Assembly (NCBI GenBank): GCA_963728475.1
Contig: CAVSKL010000001.1
Span: 1,240,001-1,304,000 of the forward strand
DNA length: 64,000 nucleotides
Direction: 5' to 3'
Origin: CAVSKL01 sp963728475 [NCBI: Candidatus Eiseniibacteriota bacterium]
GTDB taxonomy: Bacteria; Eisenbacteria; RBG-16-71-46; JABDJR01
Position 1 is the stretch's first letter. Every line of letters begins with the position of its first letter. The translations under genes were made by a program, and so were the position numbers. Of the stretch, positions 52,476-62,923 are shown piece after piece. Below the pieces are notes generated by a model. It searched no databases and was not told where the DNA came from. It worked only from the letters and a program-made list of their open reading frames with translations.

Positions 52476-55400
52476 CTACCGGCTCACGCCCAGGTAGGAC
52501 CGTAGCCGGGGGGGCACCGGACGGCGGGAGAGCGCCTTCCGCGCTTCCCAGGCCTCGGGCTTCGGCAGATCGAGCAGCACCCGGGTTTCCCCGGCGGTGC
52601 GAACGGCCAGCGGCACGCCGTCCCGGTAGAGCACGCGGTTGCCCGCAAGCGCCGGGACCCTCGGGCCGGGAGTCAGGATCCCCACCAGGTTGAGCGGATC
52701 GGCCGCGCCCACCGTCACCAGCTCGTCGCCCGCGGCGGGTTTCCGGCGCACGTCGCGGAGAGCGCTCACCGCCTCGGGGAGCGCAAACTGTTCGCCGGTG
52801 AAGCCGCTCACGAACCGCCCGCCCCTCAGCTCGCCGCGCGCCTCCAGCCGCCGGTAGATGCGCAGGAGGTCCCTCCAGCGCGGGGCGGTGCTCTCCCGCT
52901 CCAGGATCCTCCGGAAGACGACGCCGTAGCGGCGAAGCAGCACCCGCGCGAGGTGCTCCACGTCCTCGGGCGGAATCCCGGGAGCGCCCGCGCGTGCACG
53001 GCGGCCGCCGTTCTCCGGCACCCCGCCCCCGGCCGCGGCCCCGTCCTTCGCCGTCGAGCCGTCCCCTTCCCCCACCGGCGGTCGCAGCACCGACCACCGG
53101 CCGCCGTCCTCGATCCCGAATGCCGCCCGCCGGCCGCGCTGCGAACCGCCCCGGATCGCCCGCCGCCGGCCCGACGGCACCAACAGCGCGCGCAATCCCC
53201 CGAACCCGTCCGCGGTCACGAGCCCCGCCGCGGCCAGCTCGCCGAGCGCGGACTCGAGCTGGGTGCGCAGGAGCCCCGTCGCCGAGAGCAATTCCTCGAA
53301 GAAGAGCGCGCCGCGCGTGGAGAGCGCCTCCCACACCCGGCCCGCGTTTCCGGTGGGGGGCGCGGCCGGCGCCTTCCCCCGGGTCGCGGCGAGCCAGGTC
53401 CCGAGGCCCCGCCGCGAGACCAGGGCAACGGGGGTCGAGCGCACCGGCCCCGCCCGGCCCGAACCCACCGTGGCCGGCCCCGCCCGGCCCGAACCGGGGC
53501 GGGAAGGCGCCGGGCCCTCGCTCCCGCCGAGGGCCGTCCCGCCGGAGCCGTCTCCATCCGGGGCCTCGGGCCGGGACGCGGCAGGCGGGGAGAGCCGCGC
53601 CCACGCCGTTCGCCCCGACTGACAGAGCGCGTCCAGCCACGCCGGATCGTAGTCGGCGATCCGGGCGGGGAGGAGGTCGCCCTCCCAGGCCACCGCGGGC
53701 GCCTCGAATCCCTCGAGCTGCTCCACCGCGCGGGCGAGGCTTTCCGGCCCCTCGCCCTGCTCGCCGGGGAGCGCCCCCTGCCAGCGGAAGAGGAACCGCA
53801 GGAAGTCGGCCGCGGTCACCGGCTCGATTTCCCGCCGCAGCCGTTGAATCGTGTACCTATGGATGCGGGCGAGCAGCCCCCGCTCGCACCACTCGGTCCC
53901 GGGGGCGCCGGGGGTGAACGAGCCGCGCAGGACCACGCCTTCCGTTTCCAGAGCGACCAGGGCGGCCTCGACCTCGGCCTCCGAAGCGTCCAGCGATGTC
54001 GCCACCGCCGCCGCGGTCACCGGACCCAGGCCCTCCAGGCGCCCCCGCACCAGCTCCCGCAAGGCGTCGCCGCGTGTCCACGCCCGCGCCTCCGGCGCCC
54101 GCACCGGAGGTTCCCACCGCGCGTCCGGGAGCGCCGCCCGGAGTTCCTCGCTGCGCTCCGCCGCCGCCCAGAGGACCGGGCCGCCGCCGGTGGGCACGAC
54201 TCGCGCCGCCCGCCCCTGCGAGGCCAACGAGTCCAAGAAGCCGCGCCATGCGCCGCCCGCCCCGGCGCCCCCGGAGACCCCGCCCGCCCCGTCCCCACCA
54301 GCGCCGCCCGCCCCGTCCCCACCAGCGCCGCCCGCCCCGTCCCCACCAGCGCCGCCCGCCCCGTCCCCACCAGCGCCGCCCGCCCCGTCCCCACCACCGC
54401 TTGCCCCACCAACGCCGGCAGCCTCGCCGGAATCCAGCGCCCCCCGGAGCCCTTCCGATTCGGTGAGGTATCCGAGCACCATCAACCCGTCGTGCAGCTC
54501 GTCGGGATCGCGGGCGTCGGGCCAGGCTTCGGCGCGCACCCGCGCGATCGCCTGAACGTCCAGCGCGCCCAGATCCGAAGCCGACTCCGGATCCAGCCAA
54601 CGCCGGCTCATCACCGCCTGGGTGCGCCGCTCCTCCAGAGGCGCATCGTCCAGGAACGCGTAGGGCTTGGCGTTCAGGATCTCCTGGGCGAGCGGCGACG
54701 GTTCGCGCAGGTCGCGTGCCACCAGCCGCCGGGCGCCGCTCTCCATGGAACGCAGGAGCGACTCCAGCCCTTCCACGTCCATGGCCCCGGTGATGCAGTC
54801 GCGGATCGCCTCCTGGACCAGGGGATGATCCGGAATCTCGCGGTCGCCGGCGATGTTCTCCAGACACGCGAGCTGGTCGGGGAAGACCACCGCCGCCAGG
54901 TCGTCGGCTTCCATGCGCTGGATCTGCGGCGCCACCTTCCGCCCGCCCCGGAACCGCAGCACCGCCAGCGCCCGCGCCGCCGTCCACCGCCACCGCACCG
55001 CGAAGAGTGGAGCGTCCAGCAATGCCTGGACCAATACCTCCCGCACGGTGGCGGAATTCAGGTACCGGAAGACGTCGTCGAGGGGAAAGCTGTGGGTGGG
55101 GCCGAGCGACAACACGATCGCGTTCTCGTCCGCCGCCGCCTGCAGTTCGAAGTTGAACTTCCGGCAGAAGCGCTTTCGCAGCGCCAGCCCCCACGCCCGG
55201 TTCACCCGGCTCCCGAGCGGCGCGTGGATCACGAGCTGCATGCCCCCGGTCTCGTCGAAGAAGCGTTCCAGGACCAGCGTGTCCGCGGTGGGCAGGACCC
55301 CGAGCGCGGCCCGGCCCGCGGCCAGGTACTCCACGATCTGGTCCGAGGCCTCGGGGGGGAGCCCCACGGTGTCCCCGAGCCGGCGCGCGGCGCCTTCGAC

Positions 55401-57227
55401 CGAACCGGACGCGAGCCATCCCTCGATCTCCGCCCGCAATCGCGACACCGCGTGCGAAAGCTCGTCGGTCCGCCCCGGCGCTTCGCCCAGCCAGAACGGG
55501 ATGTTCGGCGGCTGCCCTCCCGCGTCCTCCACCCGCACCACCCCCGGCTCCACCCGGAGAATGCGCCACGATGCGTTCCCGAGCTGGAACACGTCGCCGG
55601 CCATGCTCTCCACCGCGAAGTCCTCGTTCACGGTGCCGATCATGGTCTCGGCCGGTTCCAGCACCACGCGGTAGTCGGCGGTGTCGGGAATGGCTCCCCC
55701 CGAGGTGACCGCGGCCAACCGCGCCCCCCGACGTGGCCGCAAACGCCCGTTCACCGCGTCCCGGTGAAGGTGGGCGCTCCGCCGCCCCCGCCGGGTGGCG
55801 AAGCCGTCGGAGAGCATGCGCACCACCGCGTCGTAGTCGGCCCGCAGGAGCCCCCGGTACGGCCAGGCCCGCCGCACCAGCGCGTAGAGCCCATCCTCGT
55901 CCCGCTCGCCGCAGGCGACCTCGGCCACGATCTGCTGGGCGAGAATGTCCAGCGGCCGCTCCGGAATCCGGAGCCGGTCAAGCTCGCCCCGGCGAACCGC
56001 GTCGAGGAGCGCCGCGCACTCCACCAGCTCGTCACGGCTGAGCGGAAAGAGCCGCCCCTTGGGGAGCCCGGTCACCGCGTGGCCGGAGCGCCCCACCCGC
56101 TGCAGAAAGGTGGCGATCGACCGGGTGGAGCCGAGCTGGCAGACCAGGTCCACGTCGCCGATGTCGATCCCCAGCTCCAGGGAGGCGGTGGCCACCAGCG
56201 CCTTCAAAGCGCCGTTCTTGAGGCGCCTCTCCGCGTCCAGCCGCTGCTCCTTGGACAGGCTCCCGTGGTGCGAGGTCACGTCCCCCTCGCCCAACCGCTC
56301 GCTCAGGTGGCGCGCCACCCGCTCGGCGTGGCGGCGGGTGTTGACGAAGACCAGGGTGGTCCGGTGCTCCCGCACCAGCGCGGCCAGCCGGTCGTAGATC
56401 TCCTCCCACACCTCGCCGGCCAGGACCGGCTCGAGCGGCGAGGAGGGAAGCTCCAGCGCCAGGTCCAGGGTCCGCCGGTGACCGGTGTCCACGATCACGC
56501 AGTCGGGGGCCGCGCCCGCTCCGGCCCCGTCCGCGGCGCTGCCCGAGGCCTCGGAGCCGAAATCCGAGCCCGCCCCTACCAAGAACCGCGCCACGTCCTC
56601 GATCGGCTTCTGGGTGGCCGAGAGCCCCACCCGGACCAGGGGACCGGCGACCAGGTCGGCCAGCCGCTCCAGGGAGAGGGCCAGGTGCGACCCGCGCTTG
56701 GTCCCCACCACCGCGTGGATCTCGTCCACGATCACCGTGCGCACGGTGCGGAGCATCTTCCGGCCCCGGTCGCCGGTGAGCAGGATGTAGAGCGACTCGG
56801 GGGTGGTGACCACGATGTGGGGCGGGCGGCGCACCATGGCCTCGCGCTCCGAGGCGGTGGTGTCGCCGGTCCGGACCAGGTGGCGGATGGGGGCGGCGTC
56901 GGGGAAGCCGCGGATGGCCAGCTCCGAGCCGATCTCGGCCAGCGGCTCCTCCAGGTTCCGGTGGATGTCGTTGGAGAGCGCCTTCAAGGGCGAGACGTAG
57001 AGAACGTGGGTCTGGTCGGCCAGCTCGCCCCGCTCCGCCCGGCGGACCAGGTCGTCGACGGCGGCGAGAAAGGCGGCAAAGGTCTTGCCCGAGCCGGTGG
57101 GGGCGGCGATCAGGGTGTGGCGTCCCGCCTGGATGGCCGGCCAGGCCAGGCGCTGCGGCTCGGTGGGCCCGGGGAAACGGCGGGTGAACCATGCGCTCAC
57201 CGCGGGATGAAAGAGTTCGGTGATCAT
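52476..57227 (-). CDS. lhr: Long Lhr-type superfamily 2 DNA/RNA helicase
   Basis: 1583 aa from ATG 57227. Motifs are in order: [16 protein letters not shown] and [77 protein letters not shown]. The protein continues as the Lhr helicase-like core plus a long C-terminal part with the usual [22 protein letters not shown] winged-helix and Lhr-CTD segments. A Gly-rich insertion of repeated GGDGAGGA units lies near residue 950 and appears to be a tandem-repeat expansion. ATP-dependent 3'-5' unwinding, probably in repair. The antisense 1484-aa ORF here is a high-GC shadow. Confidence 0.94.
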   Translation of the reverse strand: MITELFHPAVSAWFTRRFPGPTEPQRLAWPAIQAGRHTLIAAPTGSGKTFAAFLAAVDDLVRRAERGELADQTHVLYVSPLKALSNDIHRNLEEPLAEIGSELAIRGFPDAAPIRHLVRTGDTTASEREAMVRRPPHIVVTTPESLYILLTGDRGRKMLRTVRTVIVDEIHAVVGTKRGSHLALSLERLADLVAGPLVRVGLSATQKPIEDVARFLVGAGSDFGSEASGSAADGAGAGAAPDCVIVDTGHRRTLDLALELPSSPLEPVLAGEVWEEIYDRLAALVREHRTTLVFVNTRRHAERVARHLSERLGEGDVTSHHGSLSKEQRLDAERRLKNGALKALVATASLELGIDIGDVDLVCQLGSTRSIATFLQRVGRSGHAVTGLPKGRLFPLSRDELVECAALLDAVRRGELDRLRIPERPLDILAQQIVAEVACGERDEDGLYALVRRAWPYRGLLRADYDAVVRMLSDGFATRRGRRSAHLHRDAVNGRLRPRRGARLAAVTSGGAIPDTADYRVVLEPAETMIGTVNEDFAVESMAGDVFQLGNASWRILRVEPGVVRVEDAGGQPPNIPFWLGEAPGRTDELSHAVSRLRAEIEGWLASGSVEGAARRLGDTVGLPPEASDQIVEYLAAGRAALGVLPTADTLVLERFFDETGGMQLVIHAPLGSRVNRAWGLALRKRFCRKFNFELQAAADENAIVLSLGPTHSFPLDDVFRYLNSATVREVLVQALLDAPLFAVRWRWTAARALAVLRFRGGRKVAPQIQRMEADDLAAVVFPDQLACLENIAGDREIPDHPLVQEAIRDCITGAMDVEGLESLLRSMESGARRLVARDLREPSPLAQEILNAKPYAFLDDAPLEERRTQAVMSRRWLDPESASDLGALDVQAIARVRAEAWPDARDPDELHDGLMVLGYLTESEGLRGALDSGEAAGVGGASGGGDGAGGAGGDGAGGAGGDGAGGAGGDGAGGAGGDGAGGVSGGAGAGGAWRGFLDSLASQGRAARVVPTGGGPVLWAAAERSEELRAALPDARWEPPVRAPEARAWTRGDALRELVRGRLEGLGPVTAAAVATSLDASEAEVEAALVALETEGVVLRGSFTPGAPGTEWCERGLLARIHRYTIQRLRREIEPVTAADFLRFLFRWQGALPGEQGEGPESLARAVEQLEGFEAPAVAWEGDLLPARIADYDPAWLDALCQSGRTAWARLSPPAASRPEAPDGDGSGGTALGGSEGPAPSRPGSGRAGPATVGSGRAGPVRSTPVALVSRRGLGTWLAATRGKAPAAPPTGNAGRVWEALSTRGALFFEELLSATGLLRTQLESALGELAAAGLVTADGFGGLRALLVPSGRRRAIRGGSQRGRRAAFGIEDGGRWSVLRPPVGEGDGSTAKDGAAAGGGVPENGGRRARAGAPGIPPEDVEHLARVLLRRYGVVFRRILERESTAPRWRDLLRIYRRLEARGELRGGRFVSGFTGEQFALPEAVSALRDVRRKPAAGDELVTVGAADPLNLVGILTPGPRVPALAGNRVLYRDGVPLAVRTAGETRVLLDLPKPEAWEARKALSRRPVPPRLRSYLGVSR
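54281..54396. repeat. 24-bp tandem repeat inside lhr
   Basis: GTCCCCACCAGCGCCGCCCGCCCC units begin at 54291, 54315, 54339 and 54363, with partial copies at both ends. On the coding strand this encodes repeated GGDGAGGA, so changes in copy number would keep the frame. Confidence 0.95.
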
Positions 57228-57529
57228 GTCTGTACGGTTCCAGCAAGGGGGCCGGTGCCCGACACGGGGCCGATCCCGCGGGGGCGGACCGGGTGCGCCC
57301 CATCGGCGGCGCCCGGCCGTTCACCCCGAATCCGGGGTGGGGAAGTGGGTGCGAATAGATTACCCCTTGACCCCGATCCGATTCTCCAATTATCAAAGGA
57401 CAACTAATTCGGCTCCGGTTCGATCTCGCGCCGATTCCCGTCCGGCCCGGCGGCCACCGCCGTCCGGATCCGCAGGAATGGGGAGGAGATCCCCACGTCA
57501 CCATGTCCCCCAAGAACCTGGAGGTACGC
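57228..57529. other. Divergent region between lhr and a cytochrome gene
   Basis: 302 bp. Contains a recognisable promoter (below). The stretch near 57370-57420 is AT-rich relative to the genome. No gene. Confidence 0.5.
57367..57396 (+). promoter_or_regulatory. Sigma-70-like promoter for the cytochrome gene
   Basis: TTGACC at 57367 is a good -35; TATCAA at 57391 follows with an 18-bp spacer and would be the -10. The leader to the start at 57530 is about 125 nt. This is the best two-box promoter seen in the window. Confidence 0.5.
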
Positions 57530-58177
57530 ATGTTCCGCCCGTCTTCCCGCCTCTACGGGCCCCTCGGTTGCCCCTTTTCCCTTCTGGCCGTGGTGGCCCT
57601 CGTCGCGGTCCTCATCCTGCCCCTGGTGCTCGCCGCCTGCCAGGCCAAGGCGCCCGCCGGGGGCGACCAGCCCGCCAACGCCGCCCCCGCCATGGACCCG
57701 GTGGCCCACGGGAAGTACCTGGTCACCACCGCCGGATGCAACGATTGCCATACCCCGCTCATGATGACCGACCAGGGCCCCAAGCCCGACATGAGCCTCA
57801 TGCTCTCCGGCCATCCCGCCGGCTCCCAGCTCCCGCCGCCCCCCGCGCCGTCCGGACCGTGGCTCTATAGCGGCTCCGCGGACATGACCGCGTGGGCCGG
57901 GCCCTGGGGGGTCTCGTTCACCGCCAACCTCACCCCCGACACCACCACCGGGATCGGCGCCTGGACCGAGGACATGTTCGTCCAGACGCTCCGGAACGGG
58001 AAGCACATGGGGTCCGGCCGCGCGCTTCTTCCCCCGATGCCCTGGATGTGGGTGGGCCAGATGAACGACCAGGATCTGAAGGACATCTTCGCCTACCTCC
58101 GCACCATCCCGCCGGTCCAGAACCAGGTTCCGCAGCCGCTGCCGCCCGCGGGCGGCGGTATGGGAGGCGGCGAGTAG
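57530..58177 (+). CDS. Cytochrome c-type lipoprotein
   Basis: 215 aa from ATG 57530, with GGAGG five bases upstream; an ATG at 57503 is the alternative. Lipobox LAAC at about residue 37 makes it an anchored envelope protein. One haem c site, TTAGCNDCHTP (CxxCH), is visible, followed by a long loop and GKHMGSGRALLPPMPWMWVGQMND, where Met is the likely distal ligand; DIFAYLRTIPPVQNQVP is the typical last helix of class I cytochrome c. It probably passes electrons in the periplasm; the partner is not in the window. Confidence 0.88.
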   Translation: MFRPSSRLYGPLGCPFSLLAVVALVAVLILPLVLAACQAKAPAGGDQPANAAPAMDPVAHGKYLVTTAGCNDCHTPLMMTDQGPKPDMSLMLSGHPAGSQLPPPPAPSGPWLYSGSADMTAWAGPWGVSFTANLTPDTTTGIGAWTEDMFVQTLRNGKHMGSGRALLPPMPWMWVGQMNDQDLKDIFAYLRTIPPVQNQVPQPLPPAGGGMGGGE

Positions 58178-58425
58178 CGCGCCTCCGCTCCACGGCAACC
58201 GGCAGGCAGCGCTTCACGGCAACCGGCAGGCCGGGCTTCACCGGTCCGGGTGACGGCCGCCCGGCGCCCGCCCTGCCCGCTGTGCGCGACCCACCCGAGG
58301 CCCCGTCGCCCGCGCGGCGGGGCCCCGGTCCTTCCCGCTTCGGGACATGGATTTGTACCGGCGCAACTCTCTGACTCGTAACGAAATACCCGAGCTATGA
58401 AAGGCCCGCGCCCGCTCCCGTCGTC

Positions 58426-58431
58426 TACACT
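58426..58431 (+). promoter_or_regulatory. Candidate -10 element (TACACT)
   Basis: TACACT followed by GGTCCCGGG, 64 nt before 58496. Same downstream context as at 8843 and 29884. Confidence 0.35.
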
Positions 58432-58495
58432 GGTCCCGGGCCGGGTCCCATTCGACCGGCCGCGTCCCGGCCCCCGACCCCCAACCGGAGCCTCC

Positions 58496-59644
58496 ATGCC
58501 CGTCCGTATCCGGCGCCTGCAACGTCTGCTCCCGGCCGCGTTGATCCTCGCGATCGCCGGCCCCGCCTGCTCGGGGGCCGGCGGCACCACCGCCGGGAGC
58601 CAGGCGTTCACCGCGGGCGCGCCCGGGGCGTTCGACCCGCGCGTGTCCGACGGCACGCTCAAGCAGTGCGGGGTGAACTGGGTGGCCGGGGACTCGGTGA
58701 CCGGCGCCGACCTGGACGCGCTGGTGCGCGACCACGTGACCTGGATCGCCCAGACGCCGTTCGGGTGGCAGAACGGCGTGGGAAACCCCGAGGTGAGGCT
58801 GGTCACCGAGGGGCGGGTGTTGTGGGGGGAGCGCGACTCCGGGCTGGCGCAGACCACCCGCATGGCCCACGAACGCGGGATCCACGTGATGCTGAAACCG
58901 CACCTGTGGGTGCGCGGCGCCGGCACCGGCGGACCCGAATCGATCGCGATGGCCGATGAAGCCGGCTGGGACGCCTGGTTCGCGAGCTACCGCGCCTTCA
59001 TCCTCCACTATGCGGCGTTCGCGGAGGCGCACGGGATCGAGGCGCTCTGCATCGGGACCGAACTCGGCTCCACCCTCCCCGGCCACGAAACGCAGTGGCG
59101 GGAGATCATCCGCGCGGTGCGCGGGGTCTATCCCGGCCGGCTCACCTACGCCGCCAACTGGTACGGGGAGTGGGAGAAGGTGCCGTTCTGGGACGCCCTC
59201 GACGAGGTCGGGATCCAGGCCTATTTCCCGCTCTGCGACGCGCCGCGGGCCGGGCTGGATTCGCTCCGGGCCGGCTGGCGGCCGCATCTGGCCCGGATCG
59301 AGGCGTTCCAGAAGCGGACGGGGAAACCCGTCGTCTTCACCGAGATCGGCTACCGGAGCATCCCCGCCGCCGGGGCCAGGCCGTGGGAATGGCCCGACCG
59401 GCGCGTCGCGGCCGAGGCCGACTCGGTCGCCCAGGCCCGCTGCTACGAGGCGTTCTTCCGCGCGGTCTGGGCGAAGCCCTGGTTCGCCGGGGCCTACGTG
59501 TGGAAGTGGTTTCCGCACCCCGGCCGCTGGAGCGAGCGGGCCGACGGCTTCACCCCCCAGGGAAAGCCGGCGGAGGGGGTGATGGCGCTCTGGTACGGGG
59601 CCACCGGGGCCTCGACCGAGGCCGCCGGACCCGCCGGCAACTGA
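58496..59644 (+). CDS. Glycoside hydrolase, GH113-like beta-mannanase family, lipoprotein
   Basis: 382 aa from ATG 58496 (GGAG 5 nt upstream). The signal ends in GPACSG, so the protein is lipid-anchored. A (beta/alpha)8 barrel is suggested by GIHVMLKPHLWVRG, ALCIGTELGS (predicted acid/base Glu), YAANWYGEWEKVPFWDALDEVGIQAYFPL, and VVFTEIGYRS (predicted nucleophile Glu). These match GH113 or closely related clan-A enzymes such as GH5/GH26-like mannanases. KWFPHP and AEGVMALWYG close the barrel. The substrate is probably a beta-linked polysaccharide, possibly mannan. Confidence 0.82.
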   Translation: MPVRIRRLQRLLPAALILAIAGPACSGAGGTTAGSQAFTAGAPGAFDPRVSDGTLKQCGVNWVAGDSVTGADLDALVRDHVTWIAQTPFGWQNGVGNPEVRLVTEGRVLWGERDSGLAQTTRMAHERGIHVMLKPHLWVRGAGTGGPESIAMADEAGWDAWFASYRAFILHYAAFAEAHGIEALCIGTELGSTLPGHETQWREIIRAVRGVYPGRLTYAANWYGEWEKVPFWDALDEVGIQAYFPLCDAPRAGLDSLRAGWRPHLARIEAFQKRTGKPVVFTEIGYRSIPAAGARPWEWPDRRVAAEADSVAQARCYEAFFRAVWAKPWFAGAYVWKWFPHPGRWSERADGFTPQGKPAEGVMALWYGATGASTEAAGPAGN

Positions 59645-59724
59645 CGCCGCGCCCCCCCCGTTTCCAACCGCGCCCGCGTGTGGTTTCATGGAGGTATCAG
59701 CCGATCAGTTATCGGGAGGTGGGC

Positions 59725-60036
59725 ATGAAAGTGATCGCCGATCTGAGCGTGGTCCCGCTGGGGGTGGGAGTATCCGTCTCGAAGTACGTGGCCGCGTGCG
59801 AGCGGGTGCTCCGGGAGGCCGGGCTCGAGCCCGGGCTCCACGCCTACGGCACCAACGTCGAGGGGGAGTGGGACGCCGTGTTCGCCGCGGTCAAGCGCTG
59901 CCATGAGGTGCTCCACGAGATGGGAGCGCCGCGAGTCTCCTCCAACCTGCGGTTCGGCACCCGCACCGACCGCGACCAGACCATGGCCGACAAGGTGCGA
60001 AGCGTGGAGGAGAAGCTCCAGAAAGGCGGCGCATGA
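59725..60036 (+). CDS. MTH1187-family thiamine-binding protein
   Basis: 103 aa from ATG 59725, 5 nt behind GGGAGG. The family (DUF77/YkoF-like) binds thiamine or HMP and forms ferredoxin-like dimers. Sequence blocks IADLSVVPLGVGVSVSKYVAACERVL, LHAYGTNVEGEWDAVFAAVKRCHEVLHEMG and RVSSNLRFGTRTDR are characteristic. Cytoplasmic. Its stop overlaps the start of the next gene (ATGA), so the two are coupled. Confidence 0.92.
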   Translation: MKVIADLSVVPLGVGVSVSKYVAACERVLREAGLEPGLHAYGTNVEGEWDAVFAAVKRCHEVLHEMGAPRVSSNLRFGTRTDRDQTMADKVRSVEEKLQKGGA

Positions 60037-60422
60037 TGCGGGCCGTGCTCGCCGTCATCGTGGGCTACGTGCCCATGGCCGCGGCCGTATTCGTGTCGTT
60101 CCATCGCGCCGTGACCGGTACCGACGCCACCCTCTCCGCGGGGCCCGACCTGGGACGGCTCATCTACGACGTCATCGCCGCCCTTCTCGGCGGCTACCTG
60201 TGCGGGTGGGTCGCGGGGCGGAACGAGATCAAGCACGGGGTGGTCCTGGCGGTGGTGGGCGTGGTGATCGGCACCTATTTCCTCTTCATCTCCGCCGAAA
60301 ACGTGCCGCCGTGGCTCGAGTTCCTGGACCTGGCGTTGATGGTGGCGGCCGTGCTGGCCGGCGCCCGGATCCGCGCCTGGGTGAGGGCGCAGCCGGCGCG
60401 CACCGGGGCGCGGTCCGCATGA
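60033..60422 (+). CDS. Small four-helix membrane protein
   Basis: 129 aa, start overlapping the thiamine-binding gene by 4 bp. Four hydrophobic segments are visible (about residues 4-24, 44-62, 68-88, 96-112), with GGYLCGWVAGRNEIKHG between the second and third. This segment occurs in uncharacterised bacterial membrane proteins. It overlaps the next gene's start by 4 bp. Function unknown; coupling to a thiamine-binding protein could point to transport of a related compound. Confidence 0.75.
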   Translation: MMRAVLAVIVGYVPMAAAVFVSFHRAVTGTDATLSAGPDLGRLIYDVIAALLGGYLCGWVAGRNEIKHGVVLAVVGVVIGTYFLFISAENVPPWLEFLDLALMVAAVLAGARIRAWVRAQPARTGARSA

Positions 60423-61213
60423 GCCGGGAGGTGCCGCCGGCCGGAGACGCCCGTGCCGGGGGGGACGGCATGCGCGTGCTCACCCTTTGCCTGGACCTCT
60501 TCGTGGACCCGCTCCCCGGCTGGTCCGGTCCCCGGGCGGAGCGGCTCCTGGACCGCGACCACAAGGTGTGGCCGCCGGACCGGGTGCGCGCGTTCCTGGA
60601 GGAGGGGCTGGGGTTCGGCGCGCACGGGAACCCCCCCGCGCGCGTGGTCCGGGACCACGAGGCCCCGCTCGCGGCCTTCCACGACCTGATCGGCTCCGGG
60701 CGGCTGTCCACGCCGTTCCACCTGGTCCAGGCCGACGCCCACACCAACCTCGGAACCGGAGACGCGGGCTGGTTCCACGTGCTCGGCACCCTTATGCACC
60801 TTCCGGTGGAGCAGCGGCGGGAGCCCGATCCTCTCCGGGTCACTCCCGAGAACCATCTCCTGTTCGCGCTGGCCGCGGAGTGGCTGTCGGGGTTGGACCT
60901 GGTGGTTCACCCCGACTGGAAGCCCGACGTCCTCCCCATCCTCTTCGAGTCGGCCGACCCGGGAACGGGCCGGCTTCAGCTCCGCGCCTACGACCGGAAC
61001 CTCCTCCACCTGGCGTTCGAGATGGAGAAGATGGAGCTGCCGGAACCGGTGGACGCGGGGCCGGCGGTGCCTCTCCGCACCGCGACCATCCCCGAGGCCT
61101 CCGCGGCCGGCCCCTTCGATTTCGTGCTGGTGGTCACCGCGCCGCACTTCACCCCGCCCGCGGCCGACGCGCTCCTGGACGTGGTCACCGCCTCTCTGAA
61201 GCGGGAGAGCTGA
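60419..61213 (+). CDS. UPF0489 (C5orf22-like) domain protein
   Basis: 264 aa, with the start in the overlap with the previous gene; MRVLTLCLDLFVDP at residue 18 is an alternative. Residues near HLVQADAHTNLG and LPVEQRREPDPLRVTPENHLLFALAAEWL, VVHPDWKPDVLP and EMEKMELPEP match the UPF0489 family, which has an arginase-like alpha/beta fold with a possible metal-binding Asp/His pair (D in QADAH). Reaction unknown. Third gene of an overlapping cluster with the thiamine-binding and membrane proteins. Confidence 0.75.
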   Translation: MSREVPPAGDARAGGDGMRVLTLCLDLFVDPLPGWSGPRAERLLDRDHKVWPPDRVRAFLEEGLGFGAHGNPPARVVRDHEAPLAAFHDLIGSGRLSTPFHLVQADAHTNLGTGDAGWFHVLGTLMHLPVEQRREPDPLRVTPENHLLFALAAEWLSGLDLVVHPDWKPDVLPILFESADPGTGRLQLRAYDRNLLHLAFEMEKMELPEPVDAGPAVPLRTATIPEASAAGPFDFVLVVTAPHFTPPAADALLDVVTASLKRES

Positions 61214-61246
61214 CAACCGCGCCGGTCCTCCATCCCGGCCAGTCGG

Positions 61247-62923
61247 TCACCGGGCCGCGATCCACCCCTCCACCATGGCGGTGAGCGTGGCCAGGTCCAC
61301 CGCGCCCTGGCCCAGAACCACGTCGTGAAAGGCGCGGAGGTCGAAGTCCTTCCCGAGCGCGGTCCGCGCACGGTCACGGAGCTTCAAGAGGTGGCGCTTG
61401 CCCAGCATGTAGCCCAGCGCCTGCCCCGGCCAGGCGATGTAGCGGTCCACCTCGTTCACGATGTTGTTCTCGGCGAGCACGGTGTGGCGGAGCATGAACT
61501 CGATGGCGGTCTCCCGCGACCAGCCCAGGGCGTGCATGCCGGTATCCACCACCAGGCGGCAGGCGCGCCAGGCGTCGAAGCTCAGCATCCCCATCCGGTC
61601 CAGGTCGCCGGAGTAGAGCCCCATCTCGTCGGCGAGGCGCTCGGCGTAGAGTCCCCAGCCCTCCACGAACGCGGTCACCCCCAGGTGCTTGCGGAACTCG
61701 GGGAGCCCGGCGAGTTCCTGGGCGATGGCGATCTGGGTGTGATGGCCGGGCACCGCCTCGTGATACGCCAGCGCCTCCGCCTCGTAGCGGGGGCGGGTCT
61801 CGGGGGCGTAGGTGTTGATGTAGTAGCGCCCGGGCCGCGACCCGTCCACCGAGGGCCGCTGGTAGTAGGCGATCGTGCTGTGCTTCTCCTCGTGGGGCTC
61901 CATCCGCACCACCGTGCACGGCGCCTTGGGGAGCCGCCCGAACCACTCCGGCACCGCGGCCTCGGCCCGGCGGAGCGCCGACTCGGCCTTCTCCGCGACC
62001 TCGTCCCGGGTGGTGAAGTGGACGGCGGGGTCCTCGCGGAGCCGGCGATGGATCTCCTCCAGGTCCGACGTTCCGAAGAGCTTCGCCCCCAGCGCGCGCG
62101 TCTCCTCGTCGATCCGCGATACCTCGTCCCGGCCGATCATGTGGATCTCGCTCGGGGTGAAATCGAGCGAGGTGTGCGCCCGGATCAGCCGCGGGTAGGC
62201 CTCGGCCCCCCCCTCGACGTGCAGGATCCCCGGCTCGTCGTCGCTGCGGGCGGCGGGGAGCACCTCGTCGCGCAGGAAGTCGCGGTAGCGGAGGAGCGCG
62301 GGGCGGAACCCGCCGGCCACCGCCGCGGTGAGATCCTCCAGGAAGCGCGTCCGCTCCGCCGGCGGCCAGTCCGCCGGGATCCGTGAGGCCGGGTCCGCCA
62401 CCAGGGTCCAGCTCTCCACCGGCCGCGCCTCCAGATCGTCGATTGACGCCACCACGCGCTCCAGCGCGGACACCGTGGCCGTCCTCCCCGCGTCCAGCCC
62501 CCGAGCCAGGTTGTCGATCCGCTGCGCCACCGCCGGGCCCAGGGCGCGCCACCGTTCCAGCATGGCCCCGGCCTCGTCGCGCCCGGTCAAGGGCTGATAG
62601 GCGGGGAGGTTGGGAAAGTCGATGTGCGGCCCGGTCATGGGATCCACGTTCCAGGTCTCCATGCCGCTCTCCAGCTCGGCCAGGTCGCTCCGGATCTGGT
62701 GGAGGAGCGCGGTCCGGGTCACCCGGTCCCCGGCGTCCAGCGCCTCCAGCGCCGAGGCCTCGGCGCGCCGCAGCAGGTCCCGGAGGCGGGCGCGGGCGCG
62801 CTCCAGCCCCTCCGGCGAAAGATCCCGCACCCGGCCGTGGTGGCGGGGGTCGCCGAGGACGGTGGCCTCCTCGGGATGGGTCTCGAGATACGCGTCCCAG
62901 TACTCGCGGGAGAGGTCCTTCAT
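61247..62923 (-). CDS. DUF885-family metallohydrolase
   Basis: 558 aa from ATG 62923 with AAGGAG. DUF885 enzymes resemble M2/M32-type zinc peptidases. The metal signature HEAVPGHH (EALAYHEAVPGHHTQIAIAQELA) is at about residue 390, followed by the typical GWGLYAERLADEMGLY and DTGMHALGWSRETAIEFM segments. No signal peptide in this start, so probably cytoplasmic, though family members are often exported. Substrate unknown, possibly small peptides. It converges with the UPF0489 gene (33 bp gap). Confidence 0.9.
   Translation of the reverse strand: MKDLSREYWDAYLETHPEEATVLGDPRHHGRVRDLSPEGLERARARLRDLLRRAEASALEALDAGDRVTRTALLHQIRSDLAELESGMETWNVDPMTGPHIDFPNLPAYQPLTGRDEAGAMLERWRALGPAVAQRIDNLARGLDAGRTATVSALERVVASIDDLEARPVESWTLVADPASRIPADWPPAERTRFLEDLTAAVAGGFRPALLRYRDFLRDEVLPAARSDDEPGILHVEGGAEAYPRLIRAHTSLDFTPSEIHMIGRDEVSRIDEETRALGAKLFGTSDLEEIHRRLREDPAVHFTTRDEVAEKAESALRRAEAAVPEWFGRLPKAPCTVVRMEPHEEKHSTIAYYQRPSVDGSRPGRYYINTYAPETRPRYEAEALAYHEAVPGHHTQIAIAQELAGLPEFRKHLGVTAFVEGWGLYAERLADEMGLYSGDLDRMGMLSFDAWRACRLVVDTGMHALGWSRETAIEFMLRHTVLAENNIVNEVDRYIAWPGQALGYMLGKRHLLKLRDRARTALGKDFDLRAFHDVVLGQGAVDLATLTAMVEGWIAAR

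Noticed and set aside
52953-57407. 1484-codon plus-strand ORF
   Set aside because: Antisense to lhr, with typical high-GC shadow composition and no domain; lhr has all helicase motifs.
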